This document shows positions 1 through 8,858 of a DNA stretch of 14,500 bases, piece after piece (position 1 is the stretch's first letter; every line of letters starts with the position of its first letter). The position numbers and the translations under genes are program-made. The stretch comes from Apostichopus japonicus (lineage: Eukaryota > Echinodermata > Holothuroidea > Aspidochirotida > Stichopodidae): the NCBI RefSeq assembly GCF_037975245.1, contig NC_092579.1, forward strand, positions 28,960,666-28,975,165, given 5' to 3'. The notes under the pieces were generated by a model, which saw nothing but the letters and a program-made list of their open reading frames with translations, made no database searches and had not been told where the DNA came from.

Positions 1-13
1 AATTTACTCTCAG

Positions 14-106
14 GGAACGGTTGGTTTCATGTCTCTGCTCCTGGAATAGCTCCTCTGAAGCAGATCTCGGTTGGAGCTACAGCCGTCTGGGCTGTTGATA
101 CCAGGA
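14..106 (+). CDS. TECPR1: TECPR1 exon with part of a tectonin repeat
   Basis: The exon follows an acceptor CTCTCAG at 7-13 and ends before donor GTAAGT at 107-112. It is 93 bp and phase 1 at both ends. It encodes NGWFHVSAPG, then LKQISVGATAVWAVDTR, the W...V and VWAVD pattern of a tectonin blade. The split first codon needs one base from an exon outside the window. Confidence 0.88.
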
Positions 107-3100
107 GTAAGTATTCTCGGTGATTGAAATACTGCGGGGATAAATCAATGTATTCGTTAGAATTAAGCAGATGTTGGTGCAAAAAAAAAAATTAATGAAC
201 TTTACAAAGAACCAAGCAAAAGAGAAATATATCAGCTTTTGGTTTTTTTTCAAAAAAGGAAATGAAACTTAAGAAACCTTCGGTAGTTTTGTGAAGTCCT
301 TCACATTTAGTTTAATTCATTAAAAGTTGATATAATTCAAGTAAATTGACGTAATCTGTCCTCTCATGTCTAATATAACATTGCAAATGTATCATAGCTG
401 AGGTCAAGGGTCATTCCAGCAATGCCAGAAGATCACCAAAGCTGTAGTTAAAAACAATACAAATCTTGTGAATTAATCCAAATATAATTGAATTAAATTC
501 TAAAAACAGCAAAATGATACAACTTTAAATAACCCTAGCAGCCGGTAAACATAATCCTTAATATACTTATTACACCCCCATGAAAGGTCCTCCCCAGGGC
601 AAGACCTAAATGGATCGGCCTATTGAAATAAAAAAAACAAGTAGAGGACAACACTCAGTCTCGACAAGTGCCCCAAAACCAACCACTGCCCAAGCACAGT
701 GCATCCTGCCACCCCCCTCTCCCACATGCACAATAGATAGATATTTATTCAGCCACTGATCATAAAAAGTTTCAATGGAAATTGGGTAAAAACAAGAGCT
801 CAAAAGTCAAAATGAGTACAAACTAAACACAGATTCAAAATATAGATGGATACCAGGATGAAAATGTTGCTAGACATTAAACACACAGTGTTAAAAATAC
901 TTCAGAAATCCTAAAATTGGTATAGCAGATAAATTAAGATTACGAAAGATTGCACAATAAATGGCAAGAAACAGCAAGCTAAGGATGTAACGTAACAATC
1001 AACGAGTATGTTGCGCGTTGTATATATGTCCTCACAGCTGAAGGATAGTAACTATCAATAAATCTCTTCCTAGAAGGCAAGAACGTGAAATAATTTTGTG
1101 CTGGATGGATAGCATCCTTCAGTACATTATAGACTTGTTTCAGGATGCGCTCTTGGTAAAGGGAGGGAAGGCAGGTTCCAATAATGCGCTCAGCGTTTCT
1201 TATTACAGATTGTAATTTTCTAAGATCTCTTTGACTCACGCGGCCAAACCAGACTAAAAATGTTAGTAGTTAAGATACTTTCTATAACTGCATGATAAAA
1301 AGTCCATCAAACATTTGCACTGACACCATGAGATTTAAGGGTTTCTATCAAATTAAAATACAGTCTCTGACAACCCTTCTTTAAGATTTCCTCAGTGTTA
1401 ATGTTCCATGACAGGTTGTCCATTATGTTTGTACCCAACAACTTGAAAGCATTTACTTGTTCCACTGTAAATCCATTAATAACCAGAGGGTCCTTTGCAT
1501 TTCAATAATCATCAGCCCAGATATTAGTCCAAATATAATATTAAAATTAAATAAAACTGTTAGCAAACTGCTTATCCACTAGAGAGCCTGTGTAAGAGAA
1601 TGTGTAAAAGTAAGTTGGCCTGACGTTTCGATCCTAGCATGATCTTCTTCAAAGGCTAAAAAAAAAAAGGCATGAGAGCAATCGATACATGCGAGTTAAA
1701 CCTAGCCTAGGCCCAATGTTATATACAGCTTAGCCTGTTGTGATTAGAGATTGTCAAAACAAGAATTATAAACAGATGCAAACCAGTTATAGTACTTTTC
1801 ATCCCGTCTGGGAGAATTTTGACAACTCTAAAAGGAAAGAAGGATTATGTAATAGGCTAGGCCTTGATGGGACAGGATATACGTAAGAATTGATTGAAAT
1901 ATATTTCACGTAGTTTGTTATTGATATTAATTGATTTCGGTGCTGTTGTTGTTGTTTTTGAGTGACTGTGAAATGATCAGTTCTTTTGAATCAAATAATA
2001 TCCATATTTCTCTGACAACACACGGGGATAGATCCGATAAGTTTCATTTGACGTTTCCGTATAATTTACAGAGAATTTGTGGTACAGACAGGACGTTACA
2101 CCAAACTTTCCAGAAGGTACCAGGTGGATTCTTGTCAGTCCTAAGGTTAGGCGGGTATCCGTGGGACCGCAGGATCAGGTGAGTTTGCCCTTTTGTGTCT
2201 TTATCTGTTATACCCAATTAATTGTTGATAATAGCACACCATTTAAAAAAAAAAATTGATAATTTTTCTCCCATGATCCCAAGGGCGGCGGAACTGGGGG
2301 GGCACAGGGGGCACGTGCCCCCCCACTTTTCCTCAGGTTAAAAATGTGCCCTTTTTCTACATAAAAATTTCTAAATAAATAAAGAGTTTACAAAGCGAAA
2401 CACACGTCGAATGAAATATTTCGGGAAGTTTTAAATGTTTACTACCACAGGCATAGGAGCCCAATTTGATTTGAGGGGGGGGGGGGCTGTAACGACTTGC
2501 CCGAAAAATATTAGCAAAATTTTTCGCGCGCGTAGCGCGCGTTCAACATGTTAATGTGCATATCATATAGGCATGCGTTGGTTATTACATCGCATGCCAA
2601 TAACATACACTCATTTGCCGTGTTATAACCCTTCCAAATTGGTTAGAATTATTGGGAAAGTTGTTACAATAATAATGATCATAATAATATCAGTAAAACC
2701 ATTGCAAAACACATAGAAAATTATTTTTCTTTCAGTATTTTGACATATTTCATTTGCTTTCATGCATGTATCAATCGCGTGTGCAGGGACTTGGACTTTA
2801 TAATGATTTTCCAATTTCCCAATTTGCACATTAGATATTGCAGTGCTAGTATGCATTGTTTACTTGAGGGGGGGGGGGTGGCGTTGATGGAGTGATGTGT
2901 ATACGCAAATAAGATAATACAATAAGAGTTATAAAGGGTACTAAATATCAGGCTGCATCAGTCCAATCGAATTTCTGCAAAGTGCCCTTCGACGTTGGTG
3001 TCCCCCCAGATTAAAAGTGCTTCCGCCGCCCTTGCATGATCCCCACAGGGTCTGGAAAATTGGGAAATAGGGAAATGGAAAACCCTTTTTATCTGGGTGT

Positions 3101-3991
3101 GGAAAATCCTTGAACAACAACATAGCTTGGAAAGTTAATGTTTTTGCAATCTTTGAGTTGACCATGTTTAGGGCTACTACAGATGGTAGCCTAACATTAG
3201 GTTCTCAGTAGTGTACATAGGCTATATAGTATATCATCAAATATGTTTTAGTATTGAGGAACATCTGGTACGTCAGCTGTGAATGGTTAAGGAAGGGTTG
3301 GGTGGGGGTATGGTAAAGTGTGTATCTTTTTTTTTTTGGGGGGTGGGGGAGATTCTTAACTCACTTGGTCCCCCCTCCTCCCCCATTTGTTCAAAATCCA
3401 AGGCACCTAATGCAATGTTTTCTGCCACAGGTTTGGATCTTGGCTTATTCAGTAGATGATGCTAAGGGAGTAATATGTAGGAGAGATGGCATAACAGAAT
3501 CTGACCCTCAAGGGAAACACTGGAACGAAGGAGCTGGGGTATGTAGCAAATTTTTTCCTAATCTTTTTTTTCTCATTCATTGTTTTTTTCCGGCTGGTTT
3601 GAAGTTAGAGAACACTAGATATCAGGATAGGTGAGTCATCTGTGATTGACGACGATATTGTGTTAGGGAACTGGACAGAGGTTGGTATCGTTCAGATTAA
3701 ATTGGAAAGCCACAACGTGATGGTTTTAAATGTCATCTCCTTTGCTCCATAAATGGTTGAGTTAAATGTTATCTAAGATTTTCAGGTTTTCTGAAGGACC
3801 AGTAGTGTGACATATTTCTATCTCTTCTTCTGTAGGGGGGAATACTTCATTTAACAGTTAGAGGCTGTAGGACTGTTCCATTGGATTCGGCAGGAATGAG
3901 CACAAAGAACACCCCTACGGAACCGAATGGAATATCCGACCAGCAGTGTGCAGATAGGTCAATTTTGAAAAAGGTAACAGTGGACGCTTAA
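14..3991 (+). CDS. TECPR1: TECPR1, C-terminal part (four exons, 5' partial)
   Basis: Tectonin beta-propeller repeat-containing protein 1. In vertebrates it is a cytosolic/lysosomal autophagy factor that binds the ATG5-ATG12 conjugate and takes part in autophagosome-lysosome fusion and in LC3 lipidation on damaged lysosomes. Those functions are family knowledge. The window shows only the last ~154 residues, made of tectonin repeats. Exons are 14-106, 2072-2178, 3431-3538 and 3836-3991, with consistent phases (1-1, 1-0, 0-0) and GT/AG borders. Diagnostic stretches are LKQISVG, VWAVDTR, NLWYRQDVTP, RRVSVGPQDQVWILA, GVICRRDGIT and PQGKHW. They line up in order with the end of vertebrate TECPR1 as I recall it (LWYRQGITP, RVSVGPLDQVWVIA), which separates it from TECPR2 and fish-egg lectins. 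The DysF, PH and AIR regions would lie in exons left of the window. Introns of 1965, 1252 and 297 bp hold transposon remnants. Confidence 0.9.
107..978. other. TECPR1 intron segment without recognisable gene
   Basis: AT-rich intron sequence with short A-runs. A reading frame on the minus strand at 606-803 has no family signature and no conserved context. A direct-repeat motif AGGTCA-A-GGGTCA occurs at 401-413. The stretch next to the LINE (about 850-978) could be its 3' UTR, but no tail repeat was identified. Confidence 0.5.
979..1520 (-). pseudogene. degraded non-LTR retrotransposon (LINE) RT C-terminus
   Basis: Read on the minus strand this is the C-terminal end of a non-LTR reverse transcriptase ORF2, of the CR1/L2/Rex/jockey-like type. 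From high to low coordinates it gives DPLVINGFTVEQVNAFKLLG, LSWNINTEEILKKGCQRLYF, LKSHGVSANV, FYHAVIESILTTNIF, LVWFGRVSQRDLRKLQ, SVIRNAERIIGTCLPSLYQE and SYYPSAVR. These are the usual INGxxVExVxxFKxLG, KKxxQRLYFL, FYxxxIESILT and LPSxxxxYxxxxLxxxxxxxKDxxHP blocks in the right order. It is dead: there is a TGA after SANV, a frameshift near 1250, a TGA before NAKDPL, and the segment between LPS-x-KRF and the SYYPSAVR motif is shortened. The fingers, palm catalytic core and endonuclease are absent (5' truncation). It lies antisense in a TECPR1 intron. Confidence 0.85.
1617..1656 (-). ncRNA. Penelope-type hammerhead-ribozyme-like motif (probably inactive)
   Basis: On the minus strand the order is GCCT, TTGAAGA, A, GATC-loop-GATC, GAAA, CGTC, AGGC. 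This fits a hammerhead fold: stem I GCCT/AGGC, a CUGANGA-like core, stem II GATC/GATC with loop ATGCTAG, then GAAA and a GUC cleavage triplet with almost no stem III (ACGU). Hammerheads with minimal stem III are known from the terminal repeats of Penelope-like retroelements, and a TGAAGAAG-stem-CGAAACGTC word is common in marine invertebrate genomes as I recall. Here the core C is a T and stem II has an extra A at its base, so activity is doubtful. No Penelope coding sequence was found beside it. Confidence 0.45.
2072..2178 (+). CDS. TECPR1: TECPR1 exon with tectonin repeat LWYRQ...SVGP
   Basis: The acceptor is TTTACAG ending at 2071 and the donor GTGAGT starts at 2179. The A at 106 joined to AG at 2072-2073 gives a lysine, followed by 35 codons from NLWYRQDVTP to VSVGPQDQ. 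LWYRQ, PEG..W and RVSVGP.DQ are the strongest TECPR1-specific matches in the window. Longer open frames over this exon simply run into the flanking introns. Confidence 0.92.
2280..2293 (+). repeat. left terminal inverted repeat of the hAT-type element
   Basis: This 14-bp end is the exact reverse complement of 3021-3034. It is preceded directly by the 8-bp target duplication CATGATCC. Confidence 0.88.
3021..3034 (-). repeat. right terminal inverted repeat of the hAT-type element
   Basis: This is the exact reverse complement of 2280-2293, followed directly by CATGATCC (3035-3042). A further inner similarity exists: both ends carry a CACTTTT word and a G-run soon after the repeat. Confidence 0.88.
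3431..3538 (+). CDS. TECPR1: TECPR1 exon with final tectonin repeat
   Basis: The acceptor is TGCCACAG ending at 3430 and the donor GTATGT starts at 3539. The exon is 36 codons, phase 0 at both ends, reading VWILAYSVDD, GVICRRDGITESDPQGKHW and NEGAG. VWILA completes the DQVW motif begun in the previous exon. The matching vertebrate segment has a similar insert before the G-C-R/H-R-x-G strand. Confidence 0.92.
3836..3991 (+). CDS. TECPR1: TECPR1 terminal coding exon with stop
   Basis: The acceptor is CTTCTGTAG ending at 3835. The exon reads GGILHLTVRG, matching the GGG-W-x-HISVR end of vertebrate TECPR1, then a poorly conserved polar tail (STKNTPTEPN...) and stops at TAA 3989-3991. That makes 51 residues after the splice. 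A GTAACA at 3974 could act as a weak donor after SILKK. I prefer read-through because the stop comes 6 codons later and the vertebrate protein also ends with a short variable tail here. Confidence 0.82.
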   Translation, partial: GGILHLTVRGCRTVPLDSAGMSTKNTPTEPNGISDQQCADRSILKKVTVDA

Positions 3992-4033
3992 AATCTCTCT
4001 CAGAGTGAATCTTAGTGTGATAGCATGGTTTGC

Positions 4034-4039
4034 AATAAA
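4034..4039 (+). promoter_or_regulatory. possible poly(A) signal of TECPR1
   Basis: An AATAAA lies 42 bp after the TECPR1 stop codon. That would make an unusually short 3' UTR. Other AATAAA words occur at 4264 and near 5796 (followed by a short AC-rich stretch), so the true cleavage site cannot be chosen from sequence alone. Confidence 0.3.
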
Positions 4040-5637
4040 TGGGCAGTTGCCAATATTAGAAACACAATGTATTACCTTCATTCGATGGCTTCATCCCCCA
4101 ATTTTATGGGAAAGAAAAATTCAGAATCAATTTTCATGGCTCAGAGCTTAGGATAATCTGAAAATTTTTGAATTTGGTTCAAGTGGGTTAGCATATAACA
4201 GGTCAGGATGCAATTCTTGAATCAATCACTATTTTGAATTGAATTGAATTGATATCTTTCCATAATAAAATTAATTACTGTATTAGTTAATTTCGTTTCC
4301 AAAGATTTATTAAACCTTTGTCACACAGTCTGTGATCAGACAGATTTTTATTCAGTCTGGGATCTGCTTATTTGTGGTAGAATTATCGTAAATAATCTGA
4401 TCAAATTTGACCGGACATGCCAGCTTGCACAATCAACAAGGGCCCAACCACCTTTTATAACTGAGGGCGGGGGGCAGGGGCGGGGGAGGGGGAGAGACTT
4501 GTATGTTAAGTCATCTAGGGAAGGGGTGTCCCCTCCCTTTGAAAAGTTTTGGTGCAGAGTTCTTTGATGCAAAAGTTTTGCTATTTTTTGCAACTTTTAA
4601 AACAACGTTGACGGATTTCAAATCGTTGGTTGTACTGCATATACACATTATATATTTTTGTACTGTACACTAGAATCTTTTGTAATATTCTGTCTGTCAG
4701 GGGAGGGGGAGAGAGTTTGGGCGAGCCTCCCTTGATTTTATTGTGCTGGCTAAAACCACCCCAGGAGTATATGTTATTGAGCCACCGGATGATCAATATG
4801 GTGTGGTTTGAAGATAACACTTTAAAGATCTAATAATAGTAACAGCTCTGTGAAGTCAATTTGACTTTATAATCTGGTTTGAATTATGAAGGCAAAGTCA
4901 TCACAGTTGCTTCATCTGTATGATCTCTATCGATATCAACATCAGTTTTTGTGTCAAAGGTTAAACCCTGACTTGAAACTGTTTCTTTTGGCTCCGCAAA
5001 TAGAACAGAACCAAGTCTAGCAGGCAAAACAGTTGGTTTTAAAATTTATCCTCTCTATTTTGAAAAAGTAACAATATTTTAGTCGTCAAAAATTGTCCCT
5101 GCAGACATCTTCTCTCGGTCTGTTGGTTTTTTAAATCGTCATGATTTCTGCAGTTTTGAAAAAGAACACAGACTCCCTTTAATATTTTCCCTTGACCCCA
5201 AATATCAGGCTGAAAGTGTCAAATGAAATGCTCGGAGTTGGCAGTATTTACTTTTTGTTTTCTAATATTCTCTCCCTCTCTTTCTCTCGTTTCCTTTCCT
5301 TTTCCTTTCTGAAATTCACTTTGAAAGTTGTTTTAAAACCCTCAGCTTCCTAAAGCAGACATTGCTTCGAGCCAATTTACATGCTTCCTAATACTTTGAG
5401 ATTCTAGAATGAAGTTTTGTTTGTTGTTTAAAATATGTTCCAAACTATGATAACAAAGAAGGTTTAACTATAAACATGTAACTGTGGTTCATCACAGAGG
5501 GTGATATCAATGAACAAGAATGGGTAACAATTTTGCTCTCTTTTGTTCGTAACAGAGTGCTAAAAGGGGAACTGATGTTTTCCCCTTTGAAGATACATCA
5601 TGACGAGAATGGAAACGGAATGGTGCATGATGCACTC

Positions 5638-5693
5638 TGGGGGATGGGGGAGGGAGGGAGGGGATGGGGGAGTTAGTAGGTGGGGGAGGGAGG
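5638..5693 (+). other. G-rich tract with G-quadruplex potential
   Basis: More than four G-runs of 3-5 bases are separated by single A or AT spacers (pattern GGGGG-AT-GGGGG-A-GGG-A-GGG-A-GGGG-AT-GGGGG), and more runs follow to 5693. The sequence meets the usual G3+N1-7 quadruplex pattern on the plus strand. It lies about 1.65 kb after the TECPR1 stop and could be in a long 3' UTR or in intergenic DNA. Confidence 0.6.
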
Positions 5694-5955
5694 GTGTGAA
5701 GGAGGTTGAGTGATGTTGGTCATGTTTAGAGAAGGGTTTTAGTTTTAATAGTGCAATATTTTTGAGCTTGTTTCCAGCAGAAACCAGCCTTCACCAATAA
5801 AAGCCTCAGTGAAACAAAACAGCCTTGCCTAGTCTTGTAGTGTTTGAGGTGCTTATGGTTCCCCCAAACTGTGGCTTAGGCATGCAATGAGTTGGTTCAT
5901 TATTATCAGGAAACATGTATTTCTTCCTATGAGCTGACCATCCAAAAATCTCATA

Positions 5956-6060
5956 ATAAAATAATAATAATAAAATAGTATTTATATAGCGCGTTCATCA
6001 GCAACGCTGCTGGAAGCGCTTTACAGGAATTGAAACAATTAATATACAGGAAACATTTAA
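5956..6060. repeat. interspersed repeat with TATTTATATAGCGC / AGCGCTTTACA motif
   Basis: An AATAAT run is followed by TATTTATATAGCGC, then, about 20 bases on, GGAAGCGCTTTACAGG. The AGCGC/GCGCT arms can pair. This arrangement is one I recall as a widely dispersed short repeat in marine animal genomes. After it come two copies of the word ATACAGGAAACA. Its borders and class are not clear; it may be a decayed miniature element. Confidence 0.45.
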
Positions 6061-7249
6061 AATACAGGAAACAATCAAAAGCAAATAGTAGAAAAATATC
6101 GCCTTAAAAGGTATATACCATAAAACTTATAAAAGGTTAGAAAAATACATTAAAGCTATGGAGAATGCAAATAAAATATTACCTAGCCAATCAGCATTAA
6201 GAAAACCTATTTAATGAAAAAATATATAAATAAATAAAGAAAACATATGAATATGCATAGCCAGAGGCAGGGATAGGAAGACACATTTTGAGGGCGGATG
6301 AGGAAGATTGTCCCTTATTTTCATCTTTCTCTCTCCGACCGACGGAAGCAGGACTTTTGCCCACATTCTGTGTAGGGTTGGTTATTCATCATTGGAGGTC
6401 CTGCCTGTAATTTCAAAGTGGAGAAGTTAGTGTTCATTCCCTGACATGACCTATGTAGGTGCATGAAATGTAAAACTCAATGACACATGCATTACAAAAG
6501 AGCCGTCAACCTTGACTAGCTTCAAGATACCCTAAAACACGATTTATTTTCTCATTCAACACAGTTTGAGGTAAATTGTTCTTTCATTTTGGTAAACATT
6601 GAATAAAAAAATTTGAGTATTTTGACTAAAAAGTCATATTCATATTTACGTGAAAATTCATGTTTGGGTTTTATCTTTCATTTTGGTTTTGTTATCCTTT
6701 AGTTGATGGTGCTACCATGTGGTTTCATAAATAAATGGTCTATTTTATACTGATATAGGGGTTACTTATGAACTCATAATTATAATGAATGTTTTAACAG
6801 TTTTGAGGTAGCATCAACTCATTTAATATCATGCACCGCCTTAAAATGCAATATTTGTTGTTATCGTTGTTTTGTTTGTTTTTTAAAATATAGAAATGAA
6901 ATATATTTTGAAAGTATAAGTCACTACTTTTTGCTGTTGTCTATATTTGACTATTTTGTGAAGTTTCTGGCGTGGGTTGACTTTCTTTACCAACTACGTG
7001 AAGCACATTCCTGGACATATCATTTTACTGAAACACATTAAGCCTGAACTTGACTGGTAAATGACCATTCCATCTACACTATCAGATTTGAAGGACATGG
7101 AGACAACACAATAATGAAAGGAAAGGATAGAAAAGATTTCAGAGAAACCTTTGCCAACACAACATTAGCCAAAAGTCCCATTTGAAGTTAGCAACGTAAC
7201 CTTTGCAATCATGTTGGCGTATGTGTGTGTGCCTTTGTGACGCCCCAGC
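6061..7249. other. intergenic, no gene recognised
   Basis: AT-rich unique-looking DNA with A- and T-runs and frequent stop codons in all frames. Nothing here can be supported as an exon or RNA gene. Confidence 0.5.
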
Positions 7250-8105
7250 TTTTAAACACAATATCTGAAGAAGGGAAGGTCGGGCCAATTCATATTTGGA
7301 ATGTAGAAATACAACCTTGAATACAAGAAGCCTAATGTTTTTGTGGAGGTCAAAGGTTATTTTGGGGTCTCCAGGGGTCAAATTGTGAAAACCTTGTAAA
7401 CATGATATCTCAAGTTTGTAAGCTTGGGCAGATCTCATATTGTATATGTATACGAACCACATTGAGTACAAGAAGCCTATAGTTTTTTTAAGAGTTCGAA
7501 GGGCATTTTGGATCACCAGGGATCAAATTGTGAAAACCTTGTAAATATGATATATCAAGAAGGGAAGCTTGGGGAGACCTCATATTTGGTGTGTAGAATT
7601 ACCACATTTAGTACAAGAAGCCTATTGTTTTTTGTGGGGTTGAAGGTCATCAGAGGTCAAGTTGTGAAAACCTTGAAAACATGATATTGTAAGAAGAGAA
7701 CCTTGGACAGATCTTATATTTGGTTTGTAGATGTAACGTCAAATTTAAAGAGCTTTATATTTGGTGTAGATCAAAGGACATTTGAAGACAACAACGCCAA
7801 ACATTTACTTCACTCCCCTCTTACCTTTCTCTCAGACTAACGCACCTTCCTAAACATAATATCGCAAGGGAAGCTTGGACAAATTCCATATTTGGTATGT
7901 TATTGTACCACATCGAGTAAAAGAAGCCTAATGTGGGCGGAGGTCATCGGTCGTTTGAGCTCACAAGGGCCGGGTCAAATTGTGAAAACCATATTTTACA
8001 CACTGAATATTCCAGCAAGGACAGATGCCATATTTAGTATATTGATGTATCACATTTAGTACAAGAAGCCTTTTGTTGAGGTCAATGGTCATTTCAGGAC
8101 AGCCT
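7250..8105. repeat. degenerate tandem array, ~143-bp unit, about six copies
   Basis: The anchor word ACAAGAAGCCT recurs at about 7323, 7468, 7613 and 8061, with altered forms near 7748 and 7919, so units are about 142-145 bp with one shortened and one lengthened. Each unit carries, in order, GATATCTCAAGAAGGGAAGCTTGG-like words, CATATTTGGT, CCACATTTAGTACAAGAAGCC, a GAGGTCAAAGGTCATTT-like stretch and CAAATTGTGAAAACC. Copies differ by substitutions and small gaps. The 125-residue open frame on the minus strand at 7139-7516 is a by-product of this array. The class looks like an old satellite-like or transposon-internal tandem repeat. Confidence 0.85.
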
Positions 8106-8491
8106 ATGTCATTTTGAATTTATTGTTTGTCACATCACACTGCGTTTCACTGTATTACTAAGATCAAGTACTTGTACACCTTCACTATTACATCAGATTC
8201 ATGAAGAAAACTGCTCATGTTACATCATAAAAACCACAGTAATTTTTTTAATTCTAGTTAAGCTTGCAATTTTGCAGTATGCTGATACTCCCCATTTCTC
8301 GTTCTGTAAGGAATCGTAATGAGAGAACCTTCAGATAAAACGAATGATTCAGGAAATATGATGTCACTTTTCAACATTTCTTTAAACAATTAACCATTAA
8401 AAAGCTTGGAGCTTGATTCATCATGGTCTTTGTCTTGTCTCTCACATGTCCCATTATCATAGTAAAGTAGTAGAATGATTAATCTTTAATC

Positions 8492-8665
8492 ATGGTATTA
8501 AGCAACTCCTTAAAAATCAACAGATTTAATTTTCCCACAAAGACGTTCATAATGATGTCGTGTAGGAGACACCGTAGATACGTATCGCGGAGTTTCTTCC
8601 ATAACAGACGCACATGGAGAGCAAAATGGTACTACTTTGGACCTAATGTTATACTCGCTAATTGA
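8492..8665 (+). CDS. hypothetical short Arg-rich open frame, copy A
   Basis: The open frame runs to a TGA at 8663. It begins either at ATG 8492 (57 residues) or at the double ATG at 8552 (37 residues). The second start is the one shared with copy B. The shared part reads MMSCRRHRRYVSRSFF, then NRRTWRAKWYYFGPN, VIL and a terminal N: strongly basic, with no signal peptide, transmembrane segment or known domain. The same DNA is also open on the other strand (8510-8713) in this copy, so coding is unproven. No splice or promoter evidence was seen, and I do not recognise a family. Confidence 0.25.
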   Translation: MVLSNSLKINRFNFPTKTFIMMSCRRHRRYVSRSFFHNRRTWRAKWYYFGPNVILAN

Positions 8666-8858
8666 CCTTGAACAGAGCGGCCTACCGTGAAAATGTACGA
8701 GAAATTGATTCATTAATATCTCAGCGAGTGGATTTCAACTGATACAGAAATACGACTCAGAAGTAGTTGGAAAGTGTCATTATTACAATCATTTCAAAAG
8801 GTAAGTCCAGAAAGCAGATATTAGACATGATGAAAATAGGATTTTGGCCTAAATAACG

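Larger units (their letters stand above)
2280..3034. mobile_element. non-autonomous hAT-type DNA transposon (755 bp)
   Basis: Perfect 14-bp terminal inverted repeats start CAAGGGCGGCGGAA (2280-2293) and end TTCCGCCGCCCTTG (3021-3034). They are flanked by the identical 8-bp target duplication CATGATCC at 2272-2279 and 3035-3042. An 8-bp duplication with C-A-(G/A)-GGG-CGG ends is typical of the hAT superfamily. The inside has G/C-runs that form a palindrome GGGGGCACGTGCCCCC near 2307-2322, a second palindrome CGCGCGCGTAGCGCGCG near 2525, and a G-run at 2476. No transposase reading frame was recognised, so it must have been mobilised by another element. It sits in a TECPR1 intron. Confidence 0.88.
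3992..5937. other. non-coding, 3' UTR and intergenic
   Basis: No gene was recognised. It holds small GAATT repeats near 4236-4250, a G-rich stretch at about 4466-4495, another at 4700-4712, a pyrimidine-rich tract near 5270-5312 and the long G-rich tract listed separately at 5638. Open frames on either strand (4348-4833) are short, overlap each other and carry no known motif. Confidence 0.5.

Noticed and set aside
1931-2182. 83-residue open frame on the plus strand
   Set aside because: It overlaps the TECPR1 exon at 2072-2178 in the wrong frame; the frame giving LWYRQ and SVGP is the coding one.
2623-2856. 77-residue open frame on the minus strand as a possible transposase
   Set aside because: It lies inside the hAT-type element but shows no hAT dimerisation or catalytic motif, and its low-complexity I/T tail suggests chance.
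3338-3384. G-run followed by C-run as a hairpin or element end
   Set aside because: The two tracts pair only loosely (GGGGGGTGGGGGAG against CCCCCCTCCTCCCCC) and there is no target duplication, so it looks like low-complexity intron sequence, including the normal pyrimidine-rich approach to the exon.
3320-3634. 104-residue open frame on the plus strand
   Set aside because: Only 3431-3538 is real (a TECPR1 exon). The rest is intron on both sides, with clear AG and GT borders and low-complexity T- and G-runs.
4581-4833. overlapping open frames on both strands near 4.6-4.8 kb
   Set aside because: They are mirror images of each other over a G-rich stretch, with no motif or splice context.
7139-7516. 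125-residue open frame on the minus strand
   Set aside because: Most of it covers the first two units of the ~143-bp tandem array, and its repeated words (NMRSAQAYKLE, SKYELARPSL) are translations of the repeat unit.
7250-8105. CRISPR-like array
   Set aside because: The repeats are ~143 bp, degenerate and directly adjacent without unique spacers, and the genome is clearly animal.
8510-8713. 67-residue open frame on the minus strand in copy A
   Set aside because: The equivalent frame in copy B has an early TAG stop. It may still be real in copy A, but the evidence is no better than for the plus-strand frame.
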